From: Acidobacteriota bacterium
GTDB taxonomy: Bacteria > Acidobacteriota > Vicinamibacteria > Fen-336
Reading direction: 5' to 3'
Assembly: GCA_022340585.1 (NCBI GenBank)
Contig: JAJDNS010000041.1
Location: 1 to 64,000 of the forward strand
DNA: 64,000 nt
Made by a program: the position numbers and the translations under genes. The notes under the pieces are model-generated. The model worked only from the letters and a program-made list of their open reading frames with translations. It was not told the DNA's origin and made no database searches. Of this stretch, positions 27,072-38,081 are shown in pieces; the stretch's first letter is position 1; every line of letters begins with the position of its first letter.

Positions 27072-29171
27072 ATGGGAAGACCACTCAAAGTCGTGGTCGT
27101 GGGCGACTCGCGGAACCGGGCCCTCCGGGTCGCCGCGGACCTCGAGCAGGCGGGCTACGCCCCATCCTTCTCCGCGGTCTCCTCGGAGGCCGAGCTCGCC
27201 GCCGCCGCCGGGGCGGACCCCGACCTGGTGGTGGCCTGGCGGTCGACTCCGTCCCTGCCGGCCGAGACCGCGCTGAAGGTCCTGCGGTCCACCGGTCGGC
27301 CCGTCCCGCTCTTCGTCTACGCAGAGACCTACACCGAGGAGGAGATCGTCGGTCTCGTGCGCGGTGGGGCCACGGACTGTCTCCGGAAGGGGGATCTGCC
27401 CCGCCTGCGGGCGGCAGTGGAGCGCGAGCTGGAGACTCGCGCCGCTCGTGGACGGCCGGGGGTCCTCGACGCCGCCGCCGTCGAGGACCGCTACCGGGCC
27501 CTGATCGAGGAGATACCGGCCCTGACCTACGTGGCCTGGGCGGACGAGAACGCGAGTCGCGCCTACGTGAGCCCCCAGCTGCAGGCCATGACCGGCTATA
27601 CCCCCGCCCAGTGGCTCTCGGAGCCCGACATGTGGGTGCGCCGCCTTCACCCCGGGGATCGCGAGCGCGTGCTCCGCCAGTTCCGCGAGGCGTGCGCCTC
27701 GAAGGGGCGGTTCGCCTCGGAGTACCGCATCCTGGACCACGAGGGCCGGGTCCTCTGGTGGCGCGACGAGGGCCGCCCCCTGGCCGGGCCCGACGGCTCG
27801 ACGCGCTTCATGCGGGGCTTCGTGCTGGACCTGACCGAGCAGAAGCTGGCGGAGGAGTCGCTCCGGCGCATGAGGTTCTACGACCAGCTCACCGGGCTGC
27901 CGAACCGCGTGCTCCTTCTCAACCGCCTCGGGAGGGGGCTGGCCGAAGCGGCCCGCACCGGGCAGCCCCTGGCCCTGCTCATCCTGGCTCTCGACCGGTT
28001 CCGGGAGATCGGCAACACGCTCGGCCACCACAACGCGGACCTGATCGTGCGCGATCTGGCGGCGCGGCTCGGCGACGTGCTCGGCACCTCCGACCGGGTG
28101 GCGCGGCTGCGAGGGGACGAGTTCGGGGTGCTGCTGCCGGACGCCGACGCCAGCGTCGCCGGTCAGATGGCGGCCCAGACTCTGAACGTGCTCGAGAAGC
28201 CGTTCCTGGTGCAGGAGCTGCCCATCGAGATCTCGGCCAGCGTCGGCATGGCCATCGCCCCGGAGCACGGGGCGGAGGCGGAGCTGCTGCTCCGTCGCGC
28301 CGACGTGGCCGTGCAGGCGGCCCGGAAGCTCGGGGGCGGGGCGTCGGTGGTGTACTCGAAGGAGCACGAGCCGCACGATCCTTCCCAGCTGGCCCTCCTC
28401 GGCGAGCTGAGGAGGGCACTCGAGAGGAACGAGCTGCTGCTCCACTATCAACCCAAGGTCGATCTGAAGAAGCGCACGGTGATCGGGGCGGAGGCGCTCC
28501 TGCGGTGGCCCCATCCGAGGCGGGGTCTGATACCGCCGACCGAGTTCATTCCCCTGGCCGAGCAGACCGGCCTCATGCGTCCGCTGACCCGGTGGGTGCT
28601 CCATCGGGCGATGGGGGAGACGAGGTCCTTCCAGCGGGACGGACGCGCCCTGCCGGTGGCGGTCAACGTCTCCGCCCGCAACCTCTACGACACCGAGATC
28701 CTCGACGACGTGGCCGACGCGCTCCTGACCAACGGCATGGCCGCCGATCGCCTCCAGCTCGAGGTGACGGAGCACGCGGTGATGGCCGACGCCGGCCGCG
28801 CGGCGGCGGTGCTGGGGGGATTGACGCGTCGGGGGGTTGGCGTGTCCATCGACGACTTCGGGACCGGGAACTCGTCGCTGCGGCTTCTCCGCCGCCTCCC
28901 GGTCGGGGAGCTGAAGATCGACCAGTCCTTCGTCGGTGGGATGATGGGGGAGGGCGGCGAGGACGCCGCCATCGTCCGGTCGACGGCCGACCTGGGCCAC
29001 AACCTCGGCATGACGGTAGTGGCGGAGGGGGTCGAGGACCAGTGGACCCTCGATGCCCTGACCGGGCTGGGCTGTGACTCCGCCCAGGGCTTCTACATCG
29101 CCCGTCCCATGGCCCCGGGGGACCTCGTCCGCTGGCTCGGGCAGTCACCCTGGCGCATGGTCGAGAGCTGA
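27072..29171 (+). CDS. Receiver-like/PAS/GGDEF(RGDEF)/EAL c-di-GMP signalling protein
   Basis: RLRGDEFGVLLPD; GAEALLRWPHPRRGLIPPTEFIPLAEQTGL; DDFGTGNSSLRLLRRLPVGELKIDQSFV. Confidence 0.93.
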   Translation: MGRPLKVVVVGDSRNRALRVAADLEQAGYAPSFSAVSSEAELAAAAGADPDLVVAWRSTPSLPAETALKVLRSTGRPVPLFVYAETYTEEEIVGLVRGGATDCLRKGDLPRLRAAVERELETRAARGRPGVLDAAAVEDRYRALIEEIPALTYVAWADENASRAYVSPQLQAMTGYTPAQWLSEPDMWVRRLHPGDRERVLRQFREACASKGRFASEYRILDHEGRVLWWRDEGRPLAGPDGSTRFMRGFVLDLTEQKLAEESLRRMRFYDQLTGLPNRVLLLNRLGRGLAEAARTGQPLALLILALDRFREIGNTLGHHNADLIVRDLAARLGDVLGTSDRVARLRGDEFGVLLPDADASVAGQMAAQTLNVLEKPFLVQELPIEISASVGMAIAPEHGAEAELLLRRADVAVQAARKLGGGASVVYSKEHEPHDPSQLALLGELRRALERNELLLHYQPKVDLKKRTVIGAEALLRWPHPRRGLIPPTEFIPLAEQTGLMRPLTRWVLHRAMGETRSFQRDGRALPVAVNVSARNLYDTEILDDVADALLTNGMAADRLQLEVTEHAVMADAGRAAAVLGGLTRRGVGVSIDDFGTGNSSLRLLRRLPVGELKIDQSFVGGMMGEGGEDAAIVRSTADLGHNLGMTVVAEGVEDQWTLDALTGLGCDSAQGFYIARPMAPGDLVRWLGQSPWRMVES

Positions 29172-29251
29172 GCCCCGTCCAGCCCCGGGGGCGACCCCGC
29201 CCCGACCGGCGGCCACGGTGACATACTCGGGCACGTGAGGAGACGAACGAC

Positions 29252-30706
<1,455 letters not shown>

Positions 30707-30709
30707 CCC

Positions 30710-31231
30710 CTACTGGCCCACGGGCTCGTCCTCGTAGTCCTCCGGATTGGCCTCGGACTCGGGGGGCAGGTTCCGGAGCGCCTCCCGCACCAGCGTCTGG
30801 TGCAGGACCTCCTCGTCGCGCAGCTCCTCGAACAGGTGCCGGACGTCGTCGTCGGTGATGTGGGGGAGGGCCTTGACGAAGAACTCCTGGGCCTTGGTCT
30901 CGGCGCGGAGAGCCACCGCCATGGCCTGCCGTGCCGACATGAAGGCCCGGGTCTCGTCGTAGTCGGGGGCCTCGACGTCCCAGAGCATGGCCCGAGTGAC
31001 CCGGCGAGGGGCGTCGGCGAAGAGGGCTCGGCGTCGCTCTCGGAGCTCGGCCCCGTGCTTCTCCTCGTTGGCGGCCATGGCCCGGAAGAACTCCGCGGCC
31101 TCGGGGGTGTGGTGCTGCTCCATCTGGCCCACGAACTCGAGGTAGCGCTCCTGGGCCTCCTCTTCGACGAGGATCGCGAGGTCGAGGGCATCCTGCAGAT
31201 CGAGGGACGTGAAGTCGATTGTCTCGGCCAT
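30710..31231 (-). CDS. Ferritin-like/rubrerythrin-type diiron protein
   Basis: AILVEEEAQERYLEFV, MAANEEKHGAEL, RAETKAQEFF, LRDEEVLHQTLV (ExxH pairs). Confidence 0.85.
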   Translation of the reverse strand: MAETIDFTSLDLQDALDLAILVEEEAQERYLEFVGQMEQHHTPEAAEFFRAMAANEEKHGAELRERRRALFADAPRRVTRAMLWDVEAPDYDETRAFMSARQAMAVALRAETKAQEFFVKALPHITDDDVRHLFEELRDEEVLHQTLVREALRNLPPESEANPEDYEDEPVGQ

Positions 31232-31267
31232 GATGCCGCCAGTCTATCAGGCCGGTGGGGGCCCCGG

Positions 31268-32176
31268 TCAGCCCTGGCCGGGGCGGAGGTCGGCCGGGTC
31301 GGGGAAGGGAGTGGCGTGCAGGGTGATGACCGCGTCCGGGAGGCCCTGGCCCGACAGCGCGCGACCGACGATCTCCACCGCGGGTCCGCTGGAGCGAGGC
31401 AGGACGACGGTGGCTGCCATCTCCCCCTGCTTCACCATGGCCTGGCCAACCGAGGGAGTCCCGTCGCAGCCGACGATCGGCACCGCGGTGAGCTCCGGCT
31501 TCGCCAGGTCGCGAGCGACGTCGGCGAGGGCACGGCGGGCGCCCCGGGCGAGGAGGTCGTTGTGGCAGGCGACGACGTCGAAACGCATGTTGGCCTGCAC
31601 CGCGACCCGCAACCAGCCCAGGAGGGCGTTGTATCCCTCCTCCTCGCTCCAACCCGCCTCGAGGGGAACGAGCTTGAAGCGGCTGGAGTCCAGGGCCTCG
31701 GTCGTCCCCGCGGTGCGGTCGCGGGCGGCCACGCTGCGCATCGAGCCCTGGACGTGGAGGACCTTGCCTCCTCCAGGAAGCAGCGCACTGACGAGCGCGC
31801 CCTGGACGCGACCGGTCTCGACCTCGTCGGGGTAGACCTGGCAGATGGCGAGTGCGGGGTGCTGCACGCGGAGGCTCTGGATGTTGTCCTCGGACCGGTT
31901 GAGAAAGATCCAGTGGATGCCGGCCCGCGCGGCATGCTCGGCGATGCGGCCGAGGCCCTGGTCACGCACGGCCATGATGAGGATGGCGCTGGGGGGGGTG
32001 GGGGAGTCCACGAGCTCCCGGACCTGGGCGAGCTGGGCCGAGAGCTTGGGCCCGCTCCAGTGGGTCTCGATCTCGAGGCCGGCCTGGCGCGCCGCCGTCT
32101 CCGCGTCCTTCCGCACGACCTGCTGAAACTCGTTTTCCGCGTCGACGAGACAGACCGTCACCCGCCCCGAACCCAT
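31268..32176 (-). CDS. Type-1 periplasmic-binding-fold sugar-binding protein lacking a signal peptide
   Basis: VRKDAETAARQAGLEIE, WIFLNRSEDN, VACHNDLLARGARRALAD, VPIVGCDGTPSVGQAM. Confidence 0.75.
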   Translation of the reverse strand: MGSGRVTVCLVDAENEFQQVVRKDAETAARQAGLEIETHWSGPKLSAQLAQVRELVDSPTPPSAILIMAVRDQGLGRIAEHAARAGIHWIFLNRSEDNIQSLRVQHPALAICQVYPDEVETGRVQGALVSALLPGGGKVLHVQGSMRSVAARDRTAGTTEALDSSRFKLVPLEAGWSEEEGYNALLGWLRVAVQANMRFDVVACHNDLLARGARRALADVARDLAKPELTAVPIVGCDGTPSVGQAMVKQGEMAATVVLPRSSGPAVEIVGRALSGQGLPDAVITLHATPFPDPADLRPGQG

Positions 32177-32343
32177 GCTCCCTCCACTGGTCGAGCAGCC
32201 CTCCCTCAGGGCCGTCCCAGCAAACAGGTTATCTCATCGACCGCACGCGCAGGTGGTCCCCGAATCTCCCAGGACGGGGTGCGGGATCCGAAAGCCGGGG
32301 TCGCCCGCCTTGCGAGGAGGGACGGTTCCCACTTAAACTACCG

Positions 32344-33894
32344 ATGTTGAAGGGTTTCGGCAGACAGCGAACCTCCACTCTCGCCCGAGGGCTCGCGGCC
32401 CTGGCTCTGGTCGCGGCGCCCGTGGCGGCGCAGCCGGCGTCGTCTCCTCTCACCGTCCTCACGACCGCGGCCCGCCGAGAGGTCTCCACCGTCGTCCGCG
32501 ACGGCGCCGAGATGGTGGCCATCGAGGACGTGGCGGTGGGCTTCGGGATGACGGTGACGAGCGACGCGCGCGGCGGCGCGGCGACGCTGAGCGTCGGGTC
32601 CCACGAGGTGGGGCTGTACGAAGGCAAGAGCCTGGCCTCGGTCGACGGCGACCTGCGCCTTCTGTCGGCACCCGTGCGCCACGAGAGCCGGCGCTGGCTC
32701 GTCCCCGTCGACGGGGTGCCCCGCCTGCTGGAGCCGTTGCTGGGGCAGCCCGTGGAGTGGCGGGCGGGCCCCCGGGTGCTCGTCGTCGGCCGTGTCCCGG
32801 TGCCCCGCGTTTCGGTGAGCACCTTCGCGTCCGCCGACGTCGTGAGGGTCGTCTTCGACGCCAGTGAGAGCGTCCCCTTCCGCGTCGAGCAGGGGAGCGA
32901 TCGCATCACGGTGGCGATCGATCGTGAACTCGTCGACGCCACGGTAGCTCCGGGCCGTCCGGCGGGCGGGATCGTCGAGTCGGTGGAGTTCGCAGGGGGC
33001 ACCGAGAACACCTTCACCGTCCGCCTCGGCCCGCTCTTCCGCGAGGTCCGGGCCAGCGAGCAGGAATCGCCGCCCCGCCTCGTCCTCGAGCTCCAGGGAG
33101 AGGTGGCCCGCGCCGACGCCGCTGCCCCGGAGGAGCCGGCCCCGGCCCCCCGGCCCCGCCCCCGCCCGGCCCAGGAGCCCGCGGCCGACGTGATCCAGAC
33201 CATCGTCATCGACCCGGGACACGGCGGAGAGGAGGTGGGAGCGCGGGGCCCCGGGGGCACCCTGGAGAAGAATGTGGCCCTGGCCATCGCCCGACGCCTC
33301 CGGGACGAGGTTGTGAACACCCTCGGGGTCCAGGTCTTCCTGACCCGCACCCGCGACGTCGAGATGGAGCTCGATGACCGGACCGCCATCGCGAACAACT
33401 ACAAGGCGGACCTCTTCGTGTCGATCCACGCGAACGCGGTGAGGGCCCGGGGAGCGAAGGGCAGCGAGGTGTATTTCCTGTCCTACCAGGCGAGCGACGA
33501 GGAGTCGCGGCGCATGGCGCAGATGGAAGGGGCCGCGGAGCCCCTGGGCTCCGTCGAGCCGGGGTCGGATCTCGCGGTGATCCTGTGGGACATGGCCCAG
33601 GCCGAGCACCTCGAGGAGTCCTCGGCCCTGGCCACCCGGATCCAGGAGGAGCTGGCGGCCGTGACCGGCTCCGAGAGCCGAGGCGTCAAGCAGGCGCCCT
33701 TCCGGGTGCTGGTGGGCGCGGCGATGCCGGCGGTGCTGGTGGAGGTGGCCTTCATCTCCAACCCCGAGGAGGAGAAGCTCCTGGGCTCGGGGGCCTATCA
33801 GGCGAAGATCGCCCGGGCCCTGATGCGGGGGATCGCCCGGTATCGCCGCGAGCGCGCGGCCCGGCTCGGGCCGGGGACGGCGGGCCGGCCGTAG
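32344..33894 (+). CDS. N-acetylmuramoyl-L-alanine amidase (Amidase_3) with N-terminal AMIN-like region
   Basis: IVIDPGHGGEEVGARGPGGTLEKNVALAIARRL; DLFVSIHANA; VLVEVAFISNPEEE. Confidence 0.93.
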   Translation: MLKGFGRQRTSTLARGLAALALVAAPVAAQPASSPLTVLTTAARREVSTVVRDGAEMVAIEDVAVGFGMTVTSDARGGAATLSVGSHEVGLYEGKSLASVDGDLRLLSAPVRHESRRWLVPVDGVPRLLEPLLGQPVEWRAGPRVLVVGRVPVPRVSVSTFASADVVRVVFDASESVPFRVEQGSDRITVAIDRELVDATVAPGRPAGGIVESVEFAGGTENTFTVRLGPLFREVRASEQESPPRLVLELQGEVARADAAAPEEPAPAPRPRPRPAQEPAADVIQTIVIDPGHGGEEVGARGPGGTLEKNVALAIARRLRDEVVNTLGVQVFLTRTRDVEMELDDRTAIANNYKADLFVSIHANAVRARGAKGSEVYFLSYQASDEESRRMAQMEGAAEPLGSVEPGSDLAVILWDMAQAEHLEESSALATRIQEELAAVTGSESRGVKQAPFRVLVGAAMPAVLVEVAFISNPEEEKLLGSGAYQAKIARALMRGIARYRRERAARLGPGTAGRP

Positions 33895-33902
33895 GCGGGG
33901 CG

Positions 33903-34592
33903 ATGACACCACGGCGGGCGAACGTCCTCACCGCGATCGGGCTGGTCGCCCTCCTGGCCGTGGCGGCCCTGACCGCACCCCGCTGGTCGGGTCTTCTCCG
34001 CGAGCCCCTGGCCGTCTTCGAGGGCGGAGACGGCGGACCCGGGGATCCGGCGGAGCCTTCGCTTCCGGGGGCGGACGCCCGGGCCGAGCGGCGCATCAAC
34101 GTGCGTCTCTACTTCGAGACGGAGGAGAGCGAAGGGCTGCTCGCCGAGGAGCGGACGATCGTCTTCTCCGACGACCTCGCCCGGCAGATCCGGACGCTCG
34201 TCGAGGAGCTGGTCCGGGGCCCGGCGACCGGGCTGCTGCCGACGTTGCCCCCGGAGACGAAGGTCCTCGAGGTCTTCGTGACCTCCAGTGGCGTGGCCTA
34301 CGTGAACCTGTCCGGGGAGGCCACGGCTCTTCCCGGGGGTTCGCGGTCGGAGCTGCACACCGTGTACTCGGTGGTGAACAGCGTGGTGGCCAACTTCCCG
34401 GCGGTGCGACGGGTTCAGATCCTCGTGGAGGACCGCATGGTGCCGTCCCTCGCTGGGCACGTCGATCTGTCGCGGCCACTCCCCGCCGACATGACGCTGA
34501 TCGCGCTGCCTCCGGCCCCGTCCGACGAGGAGTCCCCGGCAGGAGCGACTCCCGACTTCACGCCCTCGGAACCTGCCGGGGGCACGGGCTGA
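33903..34592 (+). CDS. GerMN-domain protein
   Basis: VRLYFETEES...LVEELVRGPATGLLPTLPPETKVLEVFVTSSGVAYVNLSGEA...LHTVYSVVNSVVANFPAVRRVQILVE. Confidence 0.85.
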   Translation: MTPRRANVLTAIGLVALLAVAALTAPRWSGLLREPLAVFEGGDGGPGDPAEPSLPGADARAERRINVRLYFETEESEGLLAEERTIVFSDDLARQIRTLVEELVRGPATGLLPTLPPETKVLEVFVTSSGVAYVNLSGEATALPGGSRSELHTVYSVVNSVVANFPAVRRVQILVEDRMVPSLAGHVDLSRPLPADMTLIALPPAPSDEESPAGATPDFTPSEPAGGTG

Positions 34593-34603
34593 GAGGCGAT
34601 CCC

Positions 34604-35959
34604 ATGCGTTCCGCGCTGGTCCTCCTGCTGATGGTGGCGGTCTCGTCCGTGGTCTCGGCCGAGGAGGGCTCCGCCGTCATCGCCGAGGCGGAGCGCCTGG
34701 CCGTCGAGGCGAGAGCCCAGGCGGCCCGGGACCCGGTGGCCGCGCTCGAGCAGGCGCTCCGGGCCCTGGCCCTCACGAACGAGTTCAACCCCACCGTCTT
34801 CGTCGAGATGGGGCGGAAGGGTGAGGTCGTGGAGGACGAGTTCCAGGCCGCTCGTGTCGCCTACGGAGAGCACCGGGCTCATCTCTACGAGGCCGTGGGG
34901 GCCATCCTGGTGGGACAGGGTCGGGCGCTGCCGGGCAGCCGGTACCTCCGTCGCGCGTTCCTTCTCGACCCCACCCCGGCCCGGGGAGTGGCCCTGGCCC
35001 GGGCCGAGACCTCCCTCGGACGGGGGCGCGAGGCCCTCGACGCCATCCAGAGGGCCATCGCCGGGCTCACCTCTCTCAGCCCCGAGGTGGCGGCGGCGGT
35101 GGCCGAGGCCGCGGACGCGGCGCACCTCCCCAGCGCCCAGGCGGAGATCGACCGCGGCCGCCTGAAGGCCACGTTGAAGGACGCCGTCACGCTGCGCGAC
35201 GGGCCGGTGGTCCTTCCGTCCGGGACGCGGCTGTCCACCCAACCGTCCTTCCGCCTCGAGGACGCGCCCCTGAGCCTCATCTACGCGGCCGAGGAGTCGT
35301 GCCGGAGCTGCTCGGCCGATCTCAGCGCACTCCAGCGCGTGGTGCCGGAGGGGGTGCGCGTGCTCGCCCTCCCCGCCAACGCCGAGGCCGACGTGGCCTT
35401 GCGCCAGGTGCTCGACATCTACGGCTACCCGTGGCCGCTGCTCCTGGGGCCGAACCTGGCCGACGAGCTGGCCCTGGAGCCGCGCAGCGTGCTCGTGGTG
35501 GCGCGGGGGGGGTGGAGCGCCGCCGTGTTCGGTCCACCCTTCGGACCGACGCTGGCCACGGGGCTGGCCGCCTTCCAGCGAGAGGATGTCAGGGAGACGG
35601 TGCCCCGTCCTCGCTGGAACCGCCGTCCCCCGGATCGGCGTCCACTGCCCCCGCCCCCGGCCCTTCTCGAGGACGGCCTCGCGCCCGGAGAGGACGAGCC
35701 CTTTCCCCCCGAGTTCACGACCGCGGTGGAGGCGTATCGAGACGGCCGCTACGCCGAGGCCCTGGAGGGCTTCGACGCCCTGGAGGCGGTGGGCGATGGC
35801 TGGCTGCTGCCTCCCGAGGCGCGGCTCAACCGCGCTCTCTGCATGGCGGGGCTGGGCCGGCACCGGGAGGCCCGGCGGATTCTTCTCCGGACCGGCGACA
35901 GCCGCTTCGAGGAGGCCATCGACGCGACCCTGGAGCGAGTGGCGCCGCCGACCCGGTAG
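34604..35959 (+). CDS. Secreted TPR-like protein with internal thioredoxin-like CxxC domain
   Basis: Signal MRSALVLLLMVAVSSVVSA; helical repeats; LSLIYAAEESCRSCSADLSALQRV. Confidence 0.6.
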   Translation: MRSALVLLLMVAVSSVVSAEEGSAVIAEAERLAVEARAQAARDPVAALEQALRALALTNEFNPTVFVEMGRKGEVVEDEFQAARVAYGEHRAHLYEAVGAILVGQGRALPGSRYLRRAFLLDPTPARGVALARAETSLGRGREALDAIQRAIAGLTSLSPEVAAAVAEAADAAHLPSAQAEIDRGRLKATLKDAVTLRDGPVVLPSGTRLSTQPSFRLEDAPLSLIYAAEESCRSCSADLSALQRVVPEGVRVLALPANAEADVALRQVLDIYGYPWPLLLGPNLADELALEPRSVLVVARGGWSAAVFGPPFGPTLATGLAAFQREDVRETVPRPRWNRRPPDRRPLPPPPALLEDGLAPGEDEPFPPEFTTAVEAYRDGRYAEALEGFDALEAVGDGWLLPPEARLNRALCMAGLGRHREARRILLRTGDSRFEEAIDATLERVAPPTR

Positions 35960-36021
35960 CCGATTCGCTTTCGAAGACACCGTCGGGTAGATTGGCTGGA
36001 TCAAGGACGAGGAGGTTCGCG

Positions 36022-36522
36022 ATGGCGGAGACGGCCCATGTGGTCATCGAGACGAACAAGGGAGAGATCGAGGTCGAGTTCCTCCCGGACAAGGCACCCG
36101 GTCACGTGAAGAACTTCCTCAAGCTCGCCGGCGAGGGCTTCTACGACGGGACGACCTTCCACCGGGTCATCCCCGGCTTCATGATCCAGGGGGGTTGCCC
36201 GAACACGAAGGACCCGGGCGGCGCCAGCGGTCCGGCCGGCACCGGCGGGCCCGGCTACAACATCGACGCCGAGTTCAACGACACCACCCACGCCCGCGGC
36301 GTCGTGTCCATGGCCCGGTCCCAGGACCCGAACAGCGCCGGCTCGCAGTTCTTCATCTGCGTGTCCGACTCGAACTTCCTCGATGGGCAGTACAGCGCCT
36401 TCGGGCGGGTGGTGCGGGGGATGGAGGTGGCCGACGCCATCGTGAACTCGCCCCGCGACCCTCGTGACAACCCGAACGAGCGCGTCGAGATGAAGGTCCG
36501 CGTGGTCGAGCCCGGCGGCTGA
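36022..36522 (+). CDS. Cyclophilin-type peptidyl-prolyl cis-trans isomerase
   Basis: GFYDGTTFHRVIPGFMIQGGCP, GVVSMARSQDPNSAGSQFFI, YSAFGRVVRGMEV. Confidence 0.96.
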   Translation: MAETAHVVIETNKGEIEVEFLPDKAPGHVKNFLKLAGEGFYDGTTFHRVIPGFMIQGGCPNTKDPGGASGPAGTGGPGYNIDAEFNDTTHARGVVSMARSQDPNSAGSQFFICVSDSNFLDGQYSAFGRVVRGMEVADAIVNSPRDPRDNPNERVEMKVRVVEPGG

Positions 36523-36528
36523 TCGTGG

Positions 36529-37071
36529 ATGGCTGAGCCCACCGAGACCGAGGTCAAGCTCCGGGTCGCGGACCTGGAAGGGCCCCGGGAGAGGCTGGCC
36601 CGTCTCGGCGCCCGGCGGGTGGGAGAGCGCCACTTCGAGGACAACGTCCTCTTCGACGACGAGGCCGGGTCCCTGGCCGCGGCCGGGGCGGTCCTCCGGC
36701 TGCGCCGCACGCCGCAAAGGAGCGTCCTGACCTACAAGGGGCCGAAGAGAGTCGTGGACGGGATCAAGGTCCGGGAGGAGCAGGAGACCGTCGTCGAGGA
36801 TCCCGACTCCGTCCACGCGATCTTCACCACCCTGGGCTACCGCGCCACCTTCCGGTACCAGAAGTACCGAGAAACCTGGAGCCACCGCGGCCAGGAGGTG
36901 GTCCTCGACGAGACCCCGGTCGGCACCTTCCTCGAGATCGAAGGGGACCCCGACGGCATCCGGGCCGTCACCGCCGACCTCGGCTTCGACCCCTCCGAGT
37001 ACATGGTCGACTCCTACGTCGACCTCTTCTTCGCCCAGGGCGGTGAGGGGGACATGGTCTTCGACCAATGA
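36529..37071 (+). CDS. CYTH/class IV adenylate cyclase-like protein
   Basis: TETEVKLRVADLEG (ExExK), LRLRRTPQRSVLTYKGP, FLEIEGD. Confidence 0.9.
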   Translation: MAEPTETEVKLRVADLEGPRERLARLGARRVGERHFEDNVLFDDEAGSLAAAGAVLRLRRTPQRSVLTYKGPKRVVDGIKVREEQETVVEDPDSVHAIFTTLGYRATFRYQKYRETWSHRGQEVVLDETPVGTFLEIEGDPDGIRAVTADLGFDPSEYMVDSYVDLFFAQGGEGDMVFDQ

Positions 37072-38081
37072 GGGCCATGGTCCTCGCCGCGGGTCTGGGT
37101 CAGCGGGCGCGCCCCCTGACGCTCCTGCGGGCGAAGCCGGTCCTGCCCGTCCTCAACCGACCGCTCCTGCACTGGACGCTCGAGCACCTGGCCCGCCACG
37201 GCGTGGACGACGTGGTGGTGAACCTGCACCACCTGCCCGACACCGTGAGCGAGGTGCTCGGCGACGGGCGCCGGTTCGGAGTGAGGCTGCGCTACTCCCG
37301 GGAGGACAAGATCCTCGGGACCGCGGGCGGCCCCCGAGCGGTCCGTGACCTCTTCGGCAGCGAGCCCCTGCTCCTCGTGAACGGCGACATGTTCTTCGAG
37401 TTCGACCTCGGGCGGCTGGTCCAGCGGCACCGGGCCTCGGGGGCCTGCGCCACCCTGGCCCTTCTCCCCAACCCCGACCCCAGGCGCTACTCGCCGGTGG
37501 TCACCGACGCGAGCGGTCGGGTGCTCTCCCTCGCGGGCCGGCCGCGGCGGGCCCGGGGGACCCGTTCGCTCTTCACCGGCGTGCACGTGCTGGACCCGGC
37601 CCTGCTGGAGCGACTGCCGGCGGGGCCCTCGGACAGCGTGCGCGACCTCTACATCCCCCTGGTGGCGGAGGGAGAGAGGCTGCAGGGGGTGCGCTTGCGA
37701 GGTGCGTGGTACGATCTCGGCAGCCCCTCGTTGTACCGCGACGCACAGCTTCGGCTGGTGCCGGGGCAAGGTCGCGACCGTGTGCTCCTCCATCCCGACG
37801 CCCAGGTGAGCCCGAGCGCTCGTCTGCGGAGGGCGGTGGTGGGCCAGGGGGCGAGGGTCGGCACCGACGCGCTCGTCCAGCGCTCGATCCTCTGGGACGG
37901 GGCCACGGTGGAGAACGGGGCCCAGGTGGACCGAGCGATCGTGGTCTCCGGGGCCCGGGTCCGGGCGGACGAGCGGGCGCGGGAGGTCGTGGTCCTGCCC
38001 GAGCGGGCGCTCAAGAGCGACGGCCTGGCCGGGGGACTGGTGGAGCATCGGGACGGAATGGCGTGGGTGGCGTTGAGTTGA
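37068..38081 (+). CDS. NDP-sugar nucleotidyltransferase with hexapeptide-repeat C-terminus
   Basis: MRAMVLAAGLGQRARPLTLLRAKPVLPV; LLLVNGDMFFEFD; LbetaH-like VVGQGARVGTDALVQRSILWDGATVENGAQV. Confidence 0.88.
   Translation: MRAMVLAAGLGQRARPLTLLRAKPVLPVLNRPLLHWTLEHLARHGVDDVVVNLHHLPDTVSEVLGDGRRFGVRLRYSREDKILGTAGGPRAVRDLFGSEPLLLVNGDMFFEFDLGRLVQRHRASGACATLALLPNPDPRRYSPVVTDASGRVLSLAGRPRRARGTRSLFTGVHVLDPALLERLPAGPSDSVRDLYIPLVAEGERLQGVRLRGAWYDLGSPSLYRDAQLRLVPGQGRDRVLLHPDAQVSPSARLRRAVVGQGARVGTDALVQRSILWDGATVENGAQVDRAIVVSGARVRADERAREVVVLPERALKSDGLAGGLVEHRDGMAWVALS

Noticed and set aside
26268-29000. 910-aa minus-strand ORF
   Set aside because: Antisense to the GGDEF/EAL gene and HugZ-like gene; no domain.
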